Below are positions 36,452 to 45,727 of a stretch of DNA of 64,000 nt, piece by piece (position 1 is the stretch's first letter; each line of letters begins with the position of its first letter). This DNA comes from Caldovatus sediminis (GTDB lineage: Bacteria; Pseudomonadota; Alphaproteobacteria; Acetobacterales; Acetobacteraceae): the NCBI RefSeq assembly GCF_014644455.1, contig NZ_BMKS01000002.1, positions 372,001 through 436,000 of the forward strand. The letters run 5' to 3'. The notes below the pieces were generated by a model. That model saw only the letters and a program-made list of their open reading frames with translations. It was not told the origin of the DNA and ran no database searches. A program made the translations under genes and the position numbers.

Positions 36452-38604
36452 GCGGCGGCGCGGACTTCCGCGGCCTGGTGAAGCCGGAGGACGGCAGGCC
36501 GCGGCTTCCCGGAAGCCTGCACACGAACCGGCGGCTCTCGCAGTGGATCACCTTCCACGCGGACGGCCGCGTCACCATCCGGCCGGGCAAGGTGGAGCTC
36601 GGGCAGGGCATCCTGACGGCGCTGGCGCAGATCGCGGCGGACGAGCTGGACGTCTCGCTGGGGCGCATCCGCGTGCAGCCGGCGGCGACGCCGGACAGCC
36701 CGAACGAGGGCGTCACCTCGGGCAGCCTGTCGGTGCAGGACTGCGGCACCGCGCTGCGCCATGCCTGCGCGAACGCGCGCGCCATCCACCTCTCCGTCGC
36801 GGCGCAGAAGACGGGGGTGCCGCTGGAGGCGCTGCGGGTGGAGGACGGCGCCTTCCTCGGCCCCGCCGGCCCCGTCGGCTCGTACTGGGCGCAGGCGGAC
36901 GACGCGCTGCTGGAGTGCGAGGCCTCGCCGGAGGCGCGGCCGAAGCCGCCCGCGGCGCGGCGCGTCGCCGGCACCTCGGCGCCGCGGCTCGATCTGCCGG
37001 ACAAGGTGTTCGGCGCCGCGCGCTTCGTCCACGACCTGCGCCTGCCGGGCATGCTGCACGCGCGGGTGGTGCGGCCGCCGGCGCGCGGGGCGCGGCTCGC
37101 CGAACTGCGCGAGGGACCGCCGCTGCCCGGCGGGGCGCGCGTGGTCCGCGACGGATCCTTCCTCGCCGTCCTCGCCGAGGCCGAGCACGACGCCGAGGCC
37201 GCCGCGGCGCGCATCGCCGGCCGGGCGCGGTGGGAGGAGGCCGACACGCTGCCCGACGAGGGCGCGCTCGCCGACTGGCTGCGCGAGGCGCCGCACGAGC
37301 ATTCGGTCGTCGTCGAGCGCGTCGCGAACGGGGCCGCCCAGGCGGCGCACACGGTGCGCGGCGCGTTCTTCCGCCCGCCGGTGGCGCATGCCTCGGTCGG
37401 CACCTCCTGCGCCGTGGCGCGCTGGAGCGGGGAGACGGTGGAGGTCTGGACCCACAGCCAGGGCGTCTACAACCTGCGCACCGACCTCGCGAAGGTGCTG
37501 CGCGTCGCGCCGGAGCGGATCATCGTCCGCCATGCGGAGGGGGCCGGCTGCTACGGGCACAACGGCGCCGACGACGTGGCGCTGGACGCCGCGCTGGTCG
37601 CGCGCGCCGTGCCGGGCCGGCCGGTGCGCGTGCTGTGGAGCCGGGCGGAGGAACTCGGCTGGTCGCCCTTCTCCCCCGCCATGCTGGTCGAGGTGGAGGC
37701 GTCGGCCGACGCCGCCGGGAACCTGGCGTCCTGGCGCTGCGGGATCATCGGCAACGGCCACTCCTCGCGCCCCGGCCGGCTGCAGGAACCGACCCTGCTC
37801 TCCGGCGCCTATGTCGAGGGCGGGGTGCCGGTGCCGCCCTCGATCAACCCGCCGCTCGCCGGCGGCGGCGGGGCGGAGCGGAACGCGGTGCCGCTCTACC
37901 GCGTGCCGGACCTGCGCGTCGCCGCGCGCCGCCTGACGGAGATGCCGCTGCGCACCTCGGCGCTGCGCGGCCTCGGCGCGCCGGTGAACGTCTGGGCGAT
38001 CGAGTCCACCATGGACGAGCTGGCCGCGCGCGCGGGCGCGGACCCGGTCGAATACCGGCTGCGCCACCTCGACGACCCGCGCGCGGCGGAGGTGGTGCGC
38101 GCCGCCGCGGAGATGGCGGGCTGGGCCGGCCGCGCGCGCCGCGAGGGCGCTGGCATGGGCGTCGGCTTCGCGCGCTACAAGAACGCCGCCGCCTGGTGCG
38201 CGGTGGTGGCGGAGGTCGCCGCGGAGGCGACGGTGCGCGCCACCCGCCTCTGGATCGCCGCCGATGTGGGGGAGGCGATCAATCCCGACGGCGTCGCCAA
38301 CCAGGTCGAGGGCGGCGCGCTCCACGGCGTCTCCATGGCGCTGAAGGAGGCGGTGCGCTTCGACCGCCGCCGCGTCACCAGCGATTCCTGGGAGACCTAT
38401 CCGATCCTGCGCTTCTCCGAGGTGCCGGCGGTCGAGGTCCGGCTCCTGCAGCGGCCCGACGAGCCGCCGCTCGGCGCCGGGGAATGCGCGCTGGCGCCGA
38501 CCGTCGCCGCCCTCGCCGGCGCGATCCGCGATGCGCTCGGCGTGCGCGTGCGGGCGATGCCCTTCACGGCGGAGAACATCGCCGCGGCGATGGACGCGGG
38601 ATGA
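36448..38604 (+). CDS. Molybdopterin-binding subunit of an isoquinoline 1-oxidoreductase/nicotinate dehydrogenase-type hydroxylase
   Basis: Catalytic subunit of a xanthine-oxidase-family hydroxylase, which uses water to hydroxylate an electron-poor carbon next to a ring nitrogen or an aldehyde. The 718-residue product has GKVELGQGILTALAQIAADEL near residue 49, a second Mo-binding domain with GAGCYGHNGADDVALDA, RTSALRGLGAPVNVWA, and the catalytic-type Glu679 in GAGECALAPT. The domain order is as in IorB, with no cytochrome c domain and no Tat signal, so it is probably cytoplasmic. It is coupled to the upstream [2Fe-2S] gene and to the downstream decarboxylase-like gene by ATGA overlaps. Confidence 0.9.
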   Translation: MSGGADFRGLVKPEDGRPRLPGSLHTNRRLSQWITFHADGRVTIRPGKVELGQGILTALAQIAADELDVSLGRIRVQPAATPDSPNEGVTSGSLSVQDCGTALRHACANARAIHLSVAAQKTGVPLEALRVEDGAFLGPAGPVGSYWAQADDALLECEASPEARPKPPAARRVAGTSAPRLDLPDKVFGAARFVHDLRLPGMLHARVVRPPARGARLAELREGPPLPGGARVVRDGSFLAVLAEAEHDAEAAAARIAGRARWEEADTLPDEGALADWLREAPHEHSVVVERVANGAAQAAHTVRGAFFRPPVAHASVGTSCAVARWSGETVEVWTHSQGVYNLRTDLAKVLRVAPERIIVRHAEGAGCYGHNGADDVALDAALVARAVPGRPVRVLWSRAEELGWSPFSPAMLVEVEASADAAGNLASWRCGIIGNGHSSRPGRLQEPTLLSGAYVEGGVPVPPSINPPLAGGGGAERNAVPLYRVPDLRVAARRLTEMPLRTSALRGLGAPVNVWAIESTMDELAARAGADPVEYRLRHLDDPRAAEVVRAAAEMAGWAGRARREGAGMGVGFARYKNAAAWCAVVAEVAAEATVRATRLWIAADVGEAINPDGVANQVEGGALHGVSMALKEAVRFDRRRVTSDSWETYPILRFSEVPAVEVRLLQRPDEPPLGAGECALAPTVAALAGAIRDALGVRVRAMPFTAENIAAAMDAG

Positions 38605-39569
38605 ACGAGGTCGCGCTCTCGCTCGCCTGCGTGGCGACCGACCGCACGCGGCCGATCCTCGACGGTCGCGTCGCGGTGCCGGGCGTGCGCTTCACCGCCC
38701 TGCCCGGCGAGCCGGAGGACATCTTCCGCCGCGCGCTGCGCGACCGCGCCTTCGAGGTGACGGAGCTGTCCATGGGCAGCCACATCGTCACCACCGCGCG
38801 CGGCGACGCGCCCTATGTCGGCGTGCCGGTCTTCCTCTCGCGCGCCTTCCGCCACTCCGCGATCTACGTCCGCACCGACCGCGGGATCCGCACGCCGGCG
38901 GACCTCGCCGGCCGCGCCATCGGCCTGCCGGAGTACCAGCAGACGGCGGCGCTCTGGGTGCGCGGCATCCTGCGCGAGCACTACGGCGTGGACACGCGCG
39001 GCATCGCGTGGCGCACGGGGGGCGAGCGCGTCGCGATCACCCTGCCGCCGGGCCTCGACGTGCGCCCGCTCGGCGAGCCGCTGGAGGCGGCGCTGGCGGC
39101 GGGCCGCCTCGATGCGCTGATCGCGCCGCGCCCGCCGGCCTGCCTGGCCGAGCGCGGCGCGCCGGTCGCCCGCCTGTTCCCGGACTACCGCGCGGAGGAG
39201 GAGGCCTGGTTCAAGGCGAGCGGCTTCTTCCCGATCATGCACTGCCTCGCCGTGCGGCGCGACGTCGCCGAGCGGCATCCCTGGCTCCCGGTCGAGCTGT
39301 TCCGCGCCTTCGCCCGCGCCAAGGCCCTCTCGCTCGCCGAGCTCGCCATGGTGAACGTGCTGCGCGTCTCGCTGCCCTGGATCGCCGCCGAGGCGGCGGC
39401 GCAGAGCGCGTTCATGGGCGGCAACCCCTGGCCCTACGGCTTCGCGCGCAACCGCGCGGAGGTCGCGGCGATGATCCGCTTCGCGGTGCACGACGGCCTC
39501 GCGGCGCGGGAGATCGAGCCCGAGGCGCTGTTCCACCCGAGCACGCTGGATCTGCCGGACGAACCATGA
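38601..39569 (+). CDS. 4,5-dihydroxyphthalate decarboxylase-like protein (binding-protein fold)
   Basis: A 322-residue cytoplasmic protein without a signal peptide. LSLACVATDRTRPILDGRV, FEVTELSMGSHI, PVFLSRAFRHSAIYVRTD and GLPEYQQTAALWVRGIL match the family of 4,5-dihydroxyphthalate decarboxylase (Pht5/OphC), which has the periplasmic-binding-protein type II fold. Many family members are annotated as enzymes without proof and may instead bind ligand. Here it sits between a molybdenum hydroxylase and a flavin monooxygenase, overlapping both as ATGA, so a role in an aromatic or heteroaromatic pathway, possibly a decarboxylation, is likely. Confidence 0.78.
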   Translation: MNEVALSLACVATDRTRPILDGRVAVPGVRFTALPGEPEDIFRRALRDRAFEVTELSMGSHIVTTARGDAPYVGVPVFLSRAFRHSAIYVRTDRGIRTPADLAGRAIGLPEYQQTAALWVRGILREHYGVDTRGIAWRTGGERVAITLPPGLDVRPLGEPLEAALAAGRLDALIAPRPPACLAERGAPVARLFPDYRAEEEAWFKASGFFPIMHCLAVRRDVAERHPWLPVELFRAFARAKALSLAELAMVNVLRVSLPWIAAEAAAQSAFMGGNPWPYGFARNRAEVAAMIRFAVHDGLAAREIEPEALFHPSTLDLPDEP

Positions 39570-40750
39570 GCGGCGATCCCGTTCTCGTCGTCGGCGGGGG
39601 CATCGGCGGCCTCGGCGCCGCGCTCGCGCTGGCGCGGGCCGGCCAGCCCGTGCATCTCGTCGAGAAGGCGCGGCGGTTCGGCGAGGTCGGGGCGGGCATC
39701 CAGCTCGGCCCCAACGTCTTCGCGATGTTCGACCGGCTCGGCGTGCGCGCCGCGGTCGAGGAGACGGCGGTGCGGCCGGAGGCGCTGGTCATGCGCTGCG
39801 CGCTGCGCGGCCACGAGATCGTGCGCATCCCGCTCGGCGAGCGGTTCGCCGCCCGCTTCGGCCAGCCCTACGCCGTGACGCACCGCGCCGACCTCCACGC
39901 GGCGCTGCTCGCGGCCTGCCGCGCGCAGCCGGGCATCGTCCTCGAGACGGGCCGCGCCGCGGCGGGCTTCGCGCAGGACGCGGACGGCGTGACCCTGCGG
40001 CTGGAGGGAGGCGCCGCGCTGCGCGGCCGGGCGCTCGTCGGCGCCGACGGGCTGTGGAGCCGCATCCGCGCGCAGGTGATGGGCGACGGCGCGCCCGACG
40101 TCTCGGGCCACATCGCCTACCGCGCCGTGCTGCCGATGGATCGGGTGCCGCCCGGCATCGCCCGGCGCGAGGTCGTGCTCTGGGCCGGGCCGCGCATCCA
40201 TCTCGTGCATTATCCGCTGCGCCGGGGCGGGCTGATGAACCTCGTCGCGGTCTTCCACTCCGACCACTACTCGGAGGGGTGGGACCAGCAGGGCGATCCG
40301 GCCCTCCTCTGGCGCCACTTCGAGGGCACGCGGCCCGAGGTGCGGGCGATGCTGCGGCGGATCGAGACCTGGCGCTACTGGGTCCTCTGCGACCGCGAGC
40401 CGCGGCGCGGCTGGACGAAGGGGCGCGTCACGCTGCTCGGCGACGCGGCGCACCCGATGCTGCAGTATCTTGCCCAGGGCGCGGCGATGTCGCTGGAGGA
40501 CGCGGTCTGCCTCGCCGACCAGTTCCGCGCGCACGGGGGGGATGCCGCGGCGGCCTTCGCCGCGTACGAGGAGGCGCGCGTGCTGCGCACCGCGCGCGTG
40601 CAGCTCACGGCGCGCTTCTACGGCGAGATCTACCACGCCGCCGGCGTCAAGGCGGAGCTGCGCGACCAGATGCTCGGCGGCGGCGGCGAGGGCGCGTGGG
40701 ACGGCATGGCCTGGCTCTACGACCGGCCGCGCTGGCCCGGTGCGATCTGA
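39566..40750 (+). CDS. FAD-dependent aromatic monooxygenase, 3-hydroxybenzoate 6-hydroxylase-like
   Basis: Flavoprotein hydroxylase of 394 residues. The FAD motif GGGIGGLG is at 10-17, with the DG motif GADGLWSRIR in the middle and GD motif LLGDAAHPMLQYLAQGAAMSLEDA toward the C-terminus. YLAQGA with LEDAVCLA is typical of 3-hydroxybenzoate 6-hydroxylases and salicylate-hydroxylase relatives, which hydroxylate an activated ring using NAD(P)H and O2. In the NicC-type reaction a related enzyme hydroxylates with loss of CO2. Its place after the Mo hydroxylase fits a ring-activation step before cleavage. A ring-cleavage dioxygenase is absent from the window. Confidence 0.87.
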   Translation: MSGDPVLVVGGGIGGLGAALALARAGQPVHLVEKARRFGEVGAGIQLGPNVFAMFDRLGVRAAVEETAVRPEALVMRCALRGHEIVRIPLGERFAARFGQPYAVTHRADLHAALLAACRAQPGIVLETGRAAAGFAQDADGVTLRLEGGAALRGRALVGADGLWSRIRAQVMGDGAPDVSGHIAYRAVLPMDRVPPGIARREVVLWAGPRIHLVHYPLRRGGLMNLVAVFHSDHYSEGWDQQGDPALLWRHFEGTRPEVRAMLRRIETWRYWVLCDREPRRGWTKGRVTLLGDAAHPMLQYLAQGAAMSLEDAVCLADQFRAHGGDAAAAFAAYEEARVLRTARVQLTARFYGEIYHAAGVKAELRDQMLGGGGEGAWDGMAWLYDRPRWPGAI

Positions 40751-40760
40751 GGAGGTGACG

Positions 40761-41750
40761 ATGGCGAACCTGACCCGGCGCGGCGCGGCCGCCGCGCTTC
40801 TTGGTGCCTGGCCCTGCGCGGCGGCGCGCGCGCAACCGGGGGCGGCGGCGTCCTGGCCGAACGGGCCGGTGCGCATCGTCGTCCCCTTCGCGCCGGGCGG
40901 CTCGACCGACGCCGTGGCGCGGCTGGTCTCGCCCGGGCTGCAGCAGCGCCTCGGCGTGCCCATCGTGGTGGAGAACCGCTCGGGCGCCGCGGGCTCGATC
41001 GGCACGGGCGTGGTGGCGAAGGCGCCGCCGGACGGGCAGACCTGGCTCATCACCTTCGACAGCCACGCGGTGATGCCGGCGCTGCTGCCCAGCCTGCCCT
41101 TCGACCTGACGCGCGACCTCGATCCGGTGATGCTGATCGGCGGCGCGCCCTACGCGCTGGCCTGCAAGCCGGACAAGCCCTATCGCAGCCTCGCCGACGT
41201 CGTCGCCGCGGCGAAGGCGCGGCCGGACCGGGTGAGCTTCGGCTCCACCGGCAACGGCACAATCGGCCACCTGACGATGATCCTGCTGCAGGAGCGCGCC
41301 GGGATCCGCATGCCGCACCTGCCCTACCGCAGCGGCGGCCTCGCGGTGAACGACGCGGTGGCCGGGCATGTGGACATGATGATCGGCAGCGCCGCGCTGC
41401 TGATGCCGCAGATCGCCGCGGGGACGCTGCGCCCCCTGGTGCAGTTCGGCCCCGAGCGCCTGCCCGCGCTGCGCGAGGTGGCGACGGCGGAGGAGAGCGG
41501 GTTCCCGGGCCTGCAGGCGGAGGCCTGGTGGGGCGTCTTCGCGCCGCACGGCACGCCGGCGCCGATCGTGGCGCGGATGAACGCGGCGCTGCGCGAGGCG
41601 CTGTCGGAGGAACGCGCGCGCCGGCAGATGACCGAGACGCAGCAGGCGCGGCTGGTGCTGTCGGACCCGGAAGCCCTGCGCCGGTTCCTCGACCAGCAGA
41701 TCGCGACCTGGTCGCGGGTGGTGCGCGAGCACCGGATCGCCGCCGACTGA
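40761..41750 (+). CDS. Bug/TctC family solute-binding protein
   Basis: Periplasmic receptor of 329 residues, last gene of the amidase-hydroxylase cassette. A signal peptide ends near AARAQ. Bug motifs are WPNGPVRIVVPFAPGGSTDAV, IVVENRSGAAGSIG, VAKAPPDGQ and LPYRSGGLAVNDAVAGHVD. A near-perfect GGAGGTGA ribosome-binding site precedes the ATG, only 10 bases after the monooxygenase stop. It is the second receptor in this cassette, so two related compounds may be captured. A strong hairpin follows the stop. Confidence 0.9.
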   Translation: MANLTRRGAAAALLGAWPCAAARAQPGAAASWPNGPVRIVVPFAPGGSTDAVARLVSPGLQQRLGVPIVVENRSGAAGSIGTGVVAKAPPDGQTWLITFDSHAVMPALLPSLPFDLTRDLDPVMLIGGAPYALACKPDKPYRSLADVVAAAKARPDRVSFGSTGNGTIGHLTMILLQERAGIRMPHLPYRSGGLAVNDAVAGHVDMMIGSAALLMPQIAAGTLRPLVQFGPERLPALREVATAEESGFPGLQAEAWWGVFAPHGTPAPIVARMNAALREALSEERARRQMTETQQARLVLSDPEALRRFLDQQIATWSRVVREHRIAAD

Positions 41751-41755
41751 GCGCC

Positions 41756-41783
41756 CCGCGGCGGGCTTCCGCGCCCGCCGCGG
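41756..41783. terminator. Bidirectional terminator hairpin, 11-bp stem
   Basis: CCGCGGCGGGC (41756-41766) and GCCCGCCGCGG (41773-41783) pair perfectly over 11 bp, with a 6-base loop TTCCGC. The hairpin fills the 34-base gap between the convergent Bug gene and the VUT transporter gene. It could terminate both the catabolic cassette and the queuosine operon. No U-tract is present. Confidence 0.55.
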
Positions 41784-41784
41784 A

Positions 41785-42354
41785 TCAGGCCGGCGCGATG
41801 CCGAGCCGCGCGTCGCGCCGGCGGAGCCAGTGCAGGAAGGGCAGGGTCGCCAGCACCATCCAGGCCTTGCCCAGCACCTGCCCGGCGAGGAACTCCAGGC
41901 TGCCGAAGGCGAGCCAGAGGAAGACGACGCTGTCCACCACCAGGCCGACCAGGCTGCTCGCCACCACCGCGGCGATCAGGCCGCGGCGCTGCAGGGGCGT
42001 GTAGACGGCGAGGTCGGCGCCCTCGCTGAGCAGGAAGGCGGCAGCGGAGGCGATCACCAGCGCCGGCGGCGCGAGCAGCGCCGAGAGCGCGGCACCGGCG
42101 AGGATCGCCCCGACGGCCCAGCCCACGCCGAGCCGGCGCTGCACCAGGTCGCGCAGGACGAGGCCGAGGCCGATCATCAGCACGCCGGAGGGCGCCATCA
42201 GCCCGCCCGGCGCCACCGGGATCAGGCACGGGCCGCCGGCCAGGCAGACCGTGCCGGCATGCTCGATCAGCCAGTTGGCGGCCGGGATGCAGAGGGCGAA
42301 GGCGGCGAGGAAGAGGAGGCCCTCGGCGCGGCGCCGGCGGTGCGTGTTCCTCAT
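41785..42354 (-). CDS. VUT-family (YhhQ-like) queuosine-precursor transporter candidate
   Basis: A 189-residue membrane protein with five to six hydrophobic segments. [33 protein letters not shown], read in parts, and [19 protein letters not shown] are characteristic of the VUT/YhhQ family, whose E. coli member imports the queuosine precursors preQ0 and preQ1. It is the last gene of the queuosine operon and overlaps queC as ATGA, which supports the same role here. An organism with queC can make preQ0 itself, so import would serve salvage. The name yhhQ is not assigned because the subfamily cannot be checked. Confidence 0.8.
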   Translation of the reverse strand: MRNTHRRRRAEGLLFLAAFALCIPAANWLIEHAGTVCLAGGPCLIPVAPGGLMAPSGVLMIGLGLVLRDLVQRRLGVGWAVGAILAGAALSALLAPPALVIASAAAFLLSEGADLAVYTPLQRRGLIAAVVASSLVGLVVDSVVFLWLAFGSLEFLAGQVLGKAWMVLATLPFLHWLRRRDARLGIAPA

Positions 42355-43070
42355 CGGGCAGGATGTCCGGTTCGTTGCGTCACGTAGGCCTCATGGCCGC
42401 GGCGGCGCAGCTCGCAGGCCGGGCAGGCGCCGCACCCGTAGCCCCAGGGATGGCGGTGCGCGCGGTCGCCGAGGTAGCAGCTGTGGGTGTGCTCCAGGAT
42501 CATCTCCACCAGCGCCGCGCCGCCGAGCGCCTCGGCGAGGCTCCAGGTCGCCGCCTTGTCGCGCCACATCAGCGGCGTGTGCAGGACGAAGCGGCGTTCC
42601 ATGCCGAGGTTGAGCGCCACCTGCATCGCCTTGATCGTGTCGTCGCGGCAATCGGGATAGCCGGAATAGTCGGTCTCGCACATGCCGGCGACGATGTGGC
42701 GGAGGCCACGGCGATAGGCGAGCGCGGCGGCGAAGGCGAGGAAGACCAGGTTGCGGCCCGGGACGAAGGTGTTCGGCAGCCCGTCCGCGCGCAGCGCGAT
42801 CTCCGCCTCGCGCGTCAGCGCGGTCTCGGAGATGGCGCCGAGCGCGTCCAGCCGCAGCCCGTGGTCCTCGCCGAGCCGTGCCGCCCAGGCGGGAAACCGC
42901 GCCGACAGCGCCGCGCGGAAGGCGGCGCGGCAGGCGAGTTCCACGGCATGGCGCTGGCCGTAGTCGAAGCCGACCGTCTCCACCCGCGCGAAGCGATCCA
43001 GCGCCCAGGCGAGGCAGGTGGCGCTGTCCTGGCCGCCGCTGAACAGCACGAGGGCGCCCTCGGCGATCAT
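42351..43070 (-). CDS. queC: 7-cyano-7-deazaguanine synthase QueC
   Basis: Converts 7-carboxy-7-deazaguanine to preQ0 using ATP and ammonia. The 239-residue protein has the PP-loop SGGQDSATC near the N-terminus, [19 protein letters not shown], the [20 protein letters not shown] region and the C-terminal zinc site [13 protein letters not shown]. Its start overlaps the queG stop as ATGA, and its stop overlaps the transporter start in the same way. queD and queE, which make its substrate, are not in this window. Confidence 0.95.
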   Translation of the reverse strand: MIAEGALVLFSGGQDSATCLAWALDRFARVETVGFDYGQRHAVELACRAAFRAALSARFPAWAARLGEDHGLRLDALGAISETALTREAEIALRADGLPNTFVPGRNLVFLAFAAALAYRRGLRHIVAGMCETDYSGYPDCRDDTIKAMQVALNLGMERRFVLHTPLMWRDKAATWSLAEALGGAALVEMILEHTHSCYLGDRAHRHPWGYGCGACPACELRRRGHEAYVTQRTGHPAR

Positions 43071-44128
43071 GCGGCCTCCTCGAGCAGGCGCTCGGCCGCC
43101 CAGCGCGCGGCTTCGGCGACCACCGGGTCGGCGTCCTCCGCCAGCGCCTGCGCAACGGGCCGGAGCGCGGGGTCGCCGGAGTTGCCGATCGCGACCGCCA
43201 CGTTGCGGACGAAGCGGTTCCGCCCGATGCGCTTGATCGGGCTGCCGGAGAACAGGGCGCGGAACGCCGCGTCGTCCAGCGCCGCGAGCTCGGCGAGGCG
43301 CGGCGCGGTCAGCGCGGCGCGCGGCAGGAAGGCGGGCTCGGCGTGCGCGCGGGCGAACTTGTTCCAGGGGCAGACGGCGAGGCAGTCGTCGCAGCCGTAG
43401 ATGCGGTTGCCCATCGCGGGGCGCAGGTCGTGCGGGATCGGGCCGTGGTGCTCGATCGTCAGGTAGCTGACGCAGCGGCGCGCATCGAGCAGGTAGGGCG
43501 CGGGGAAGGCGCCGGTCGGACAGATGTCGAGGCAACGGCGGCAGGAGCCGCAATGGTCCTGCTCCGGCGCGTCCGGCGGCAGCCGGAGGGTGGTGTAGAT
43601 CTCGCCCAGGAACAGCCAGGACCCGTGCGCGCGCGAGACCAGGTTGGTGTGCTTCCCCTGCCACCCGATCCCGGCGCGGTGCGCGAGCGGCTTCTCCATC
43701 ACCGGCGCGGTGTCCACGAAGACCTTGAGGTCCGTGCCCGGCCAGCGCTCCACCATCCAGCGAGCGAGCGCCTTCAGGCGCTTCTTCACCACGTCGTGGT
43801 AGTCGCGGTTGCGCGCATAGGCGCTGATCGTCGCGCGGTCGCGCAGCGGCAGCGTCGCCAGCGGATCGTCGGCCGGCGCGTAGGAGACGCCGAGCGCGAC
43901 CACGCTCGCCGCCTCCGGCCAGAGCGCGCGCGGGTCGGCGCGCTGCGCGACGCGCTCCGCCATCCAGGCCATGCCGCCGTGCATGCCCGCGGCGAGGAAG
44001 GACTCGAGCCGCGCGCGGACCTCTTCCGGCAGCCTCGCCTCGGCGAAGCCGACCGCGTCGAAGCCGAGGCGGCGGGCCTCGGCGCGGATCGCCTCGCGCG
44101 GGTCGTCCGGTCGCTCAGCCGCGGCCAC
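43067..44128 (-). CDS. queG: Epoxyqueuosine reductase QueG
   Basis: Cobalamin and Fe-S dependent enzyme for the last step of queuosine formation, reducing epoxyqueuosine in tRNA. The 353-residue protein has the N-terminal cobalamin-binding domain with [19 protein letters not shown]. Two [4Fe-4S] motifs follow: [12 protein letters not shown] and [16 protein letters not shown]-repeat-like C-terminus contains [19 protein letters not shown]. The start overlaps the queF end by 14 bases. Length is normal for the family. Confidence 0.96.
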   Translation of the reverse strand: MAAAERPDDPREAIRAEARRLGFDAVGFAEARLPEEVRARLESFLAAGMHGGMAWMAERVAQRADPRALWPEAASVVALGVSYAPADDPLATLPLRDRATISAYARNRDYHDVVKKRLKALARWMVERWPGTDLKVFVDTAPVMEKPLAHRAGIGWQGKHTNLVSRAHGSWLFLGEIYTTLRLPPDAPEQDHCGSCRRCLDICPTGAFPAPYLLDARRCVSYLTIEHHGPIPHDLRPAMGNRIYGCDDCLAVCPWNKFARAHAEPAFLPRAALTAPRLAELAALDDAAFRALFSGSPIKRIGRNRFVRNVAVAIGNSGDPALRPVAQALAEDADPVVAEAARWAAERLLEEAA

Positions 44129-44582
44129 GGTAGGGCTGCACCTCCTGCGGCGGGATCCACACGCCCGCGGGCGGCTCGCCGGACTGGAAGAAGACGTCGA
44201 TCGGCATGCCGCCGCGCGGGTACCAGTAGCCGCCGATGCGCAGCCAGTGCGGCGCGAGGGTCGCGAGCAGCCGCCTGGCGATGTCCAGCGTGCAGGCCTC
44301 GTGGAACGCGCCGTGGTTGCGGAAGGCGGAGAGGTAGAGCTTCAGCGACTTGCTCTCGACGATCCAGGCGTCGGGCACGTAGTCGATGACCAGGTGGGCG
44401 AAGTCCGGCTGGCCCGTGATCGGGCAGAGCGAGGTGAACTCCGGCGCGGTGAAGCGGATGCAGTAGCGCAGGTCCGGGTGCGGGTTGGCGATGCGCTCCA
44501 GCACCGCCGCCTCGGGGCTCTCCGGCAGGCGGGTCGGGCGGCCGAGCTGGGTGAGCTCCGTGTGGTCGGGGGCGCCGCTCAT
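44115..44582 (-). CDS. queF: NADPH-dependent 7-cyano-7-deazaguanine reductase QueF
   Basis: Reduces the nitrile of preQ0 to the amine preQ1. The 155-residue protein is the short, type I form. Catalytic Cys53 ([12 protein letters not shown]), Asp60, and His94-Glu95 (HGAFHEAC) match Cys55, Asp62 and His96-Glu97 of B. subtilis Que[15 protein letters not shown] is the NADPH/substrate signature. The ATG overlaps the tgt stop as ATGA. It works between QueC and Tgt in the pathway. Confidence 0.96.
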   Translation of the reverse strand: MSGAPDHTELTQLGRPTRLPESPEAAVLERIANPHPDLRYCIRFTAPEFTSLCPITGQPDFAHLVIDYVPDAWIVESKSLKLYLSAFRNHGAFHEACTLDIARRLLATLAPHWLRIGGYWYPRGGMPIDVFFQSGEPPAGVWIPPQEVQPYRGRG

Positions 44583-45727
44583 GCCGCCTGCTCCTCTTCC
44601 GCCGTGGTCCGGTCCGGCGCCGCCGCCCAGCCCGCCTCGGCCGCCGCCGCGGCCTCCTCGAAGCGGCCGGCGAGGATGCCGGCGCGCAGCTCGCGCATGA
44701 GGTCCTGGTAGTACTGGAGGTTGTGCCAGGTCAGCAGCATGGGCCCGAGCATCTCCTGCGCCTTGAACAGGTGATGCAGATAGGCGCGCGAATGATTCCT
44801 GCACGCCGGGCAGGGGCAGTCCGGATCGAGCGGGCCCGGGTCTTCGGCGTGGCAGGCGTTGCGCAGGTTCAGCACCCCGCGGCGCGTGTAGGCGCGACCC
44901 GTCCGGCCGGAACGGGTCGGGATGACGCAGTCGAACATGTCCACCCCGCGCCGGACGGCGCCGACCAGGTCCGCCGGGGTGCCGACGCCCATCAGGTAGC
45001 GCGGCCGGTCCGCCGGCAGCAGCGGCAGCGTGCCGTCGAGCACCGCGAACATCGCCGCCTGCCCCTCGCCCACGGCGAGGCCGCCGATGGCGTAGCCCTC
45101 GAAGCCGATCGCGGTCAGCGCGGCGACGCTCTCCGCGCGCAGCTCGGGATAGACGCCGCCCTGGACGATGCCGAACAGGCCGTGGCCCGGCCGCGGCAGG
45201 AAGGCGGCGCGGCAGCGCGCCGCCCAGCGCATCGAGAGGCGCATGGACGCCGCCGCCTCGGCCTCCGTCGCCGGGAAGGGCGTGCACTCGTCGAGGCACA
45301 TGGCGATGTCGGCGCCGAGCAGGCGCTGGATCTCGACGCTGCGCTCCGGGGTCAGGCGGTGGCGCGTGCCGTCCAGGTGGCTGCGGAAGGTGACGCCGCC
45401 CTCGTCCATCTCGCGCAGCTCGGACAGGCTCATCACCTGGTAGCCGCCCGAGTCGGTCAGGATCGGCCCGCGCCAGTCCATGAAGCGGTGCAGCCCGCCG
45501 AGCCGCGCGACGCGCTCGGCGCCGGGGCGCAGCATCAGGTGATAGGTGTTGCCGAGCACCATGCGCGCCCCGGTCGCGCGCACCGCGTCCGCGGTCATCG
45601 CCTTCACCGTGCCGGCGGTGCCGACCGGCATGAAGACCGGGGTCGGCACCTCGCCATGCGCGGTGTGCAGCACGCCGGCGCGCGCGGCGCCGTCGGCCGC
45701 GACCGGGGTCCAGCGCAGCGGGGTCAC
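44579..45727 (-). CDS. tgt: tRNA-guanine(34) transglycosylase
   Basis: Exchanges guanine 34 of GUN-anticodon tRNAs for preQ1. The 382-residue protein has [51 protein letters not shown] and [15 protein letters not shown]. The C-terminal zinc site is formed by CPCPAC and a later His. The start is a GTG overlapping the queA stop as GTGA, consistent with dense coupling in this operon. Nothing is missing compared with bacterial Tgt. Confidence 0.97.
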   Translation of the reverse strand: MTPLRWTPVAADGAARAGVLHTAHGEVPTPVFMPVGTAGTVKAMTADAVRATGARMVLGNTYHLMLRPGAERVARLGGLHRFMDWRGPILTDSGGYQVMSLSELREMDEGGVTFRSHLDGTRHRLTPERSVEIQRLLGADIAMCLDECTPFPATEAEAAASMRLSMRWAARCRAAFLPRPGHGLFGIVQGGVYPELRAESVAALTAIGFEGYAIGGLAVGEGQAAMFAVLDGTLPLLPADRPRYLMGVGTPADLVGAVRRGVDMFDCVIPTRSGRTGRAYTRRGVLNLRNACHAEDPGPLDPDCPCPACRNHSRAYLHHLFKAQEMLGPMLLTWHNLQYYQDLMRELRAGILAGRFEEAAAAAEAGWAAAPDRTTAEEEQAA

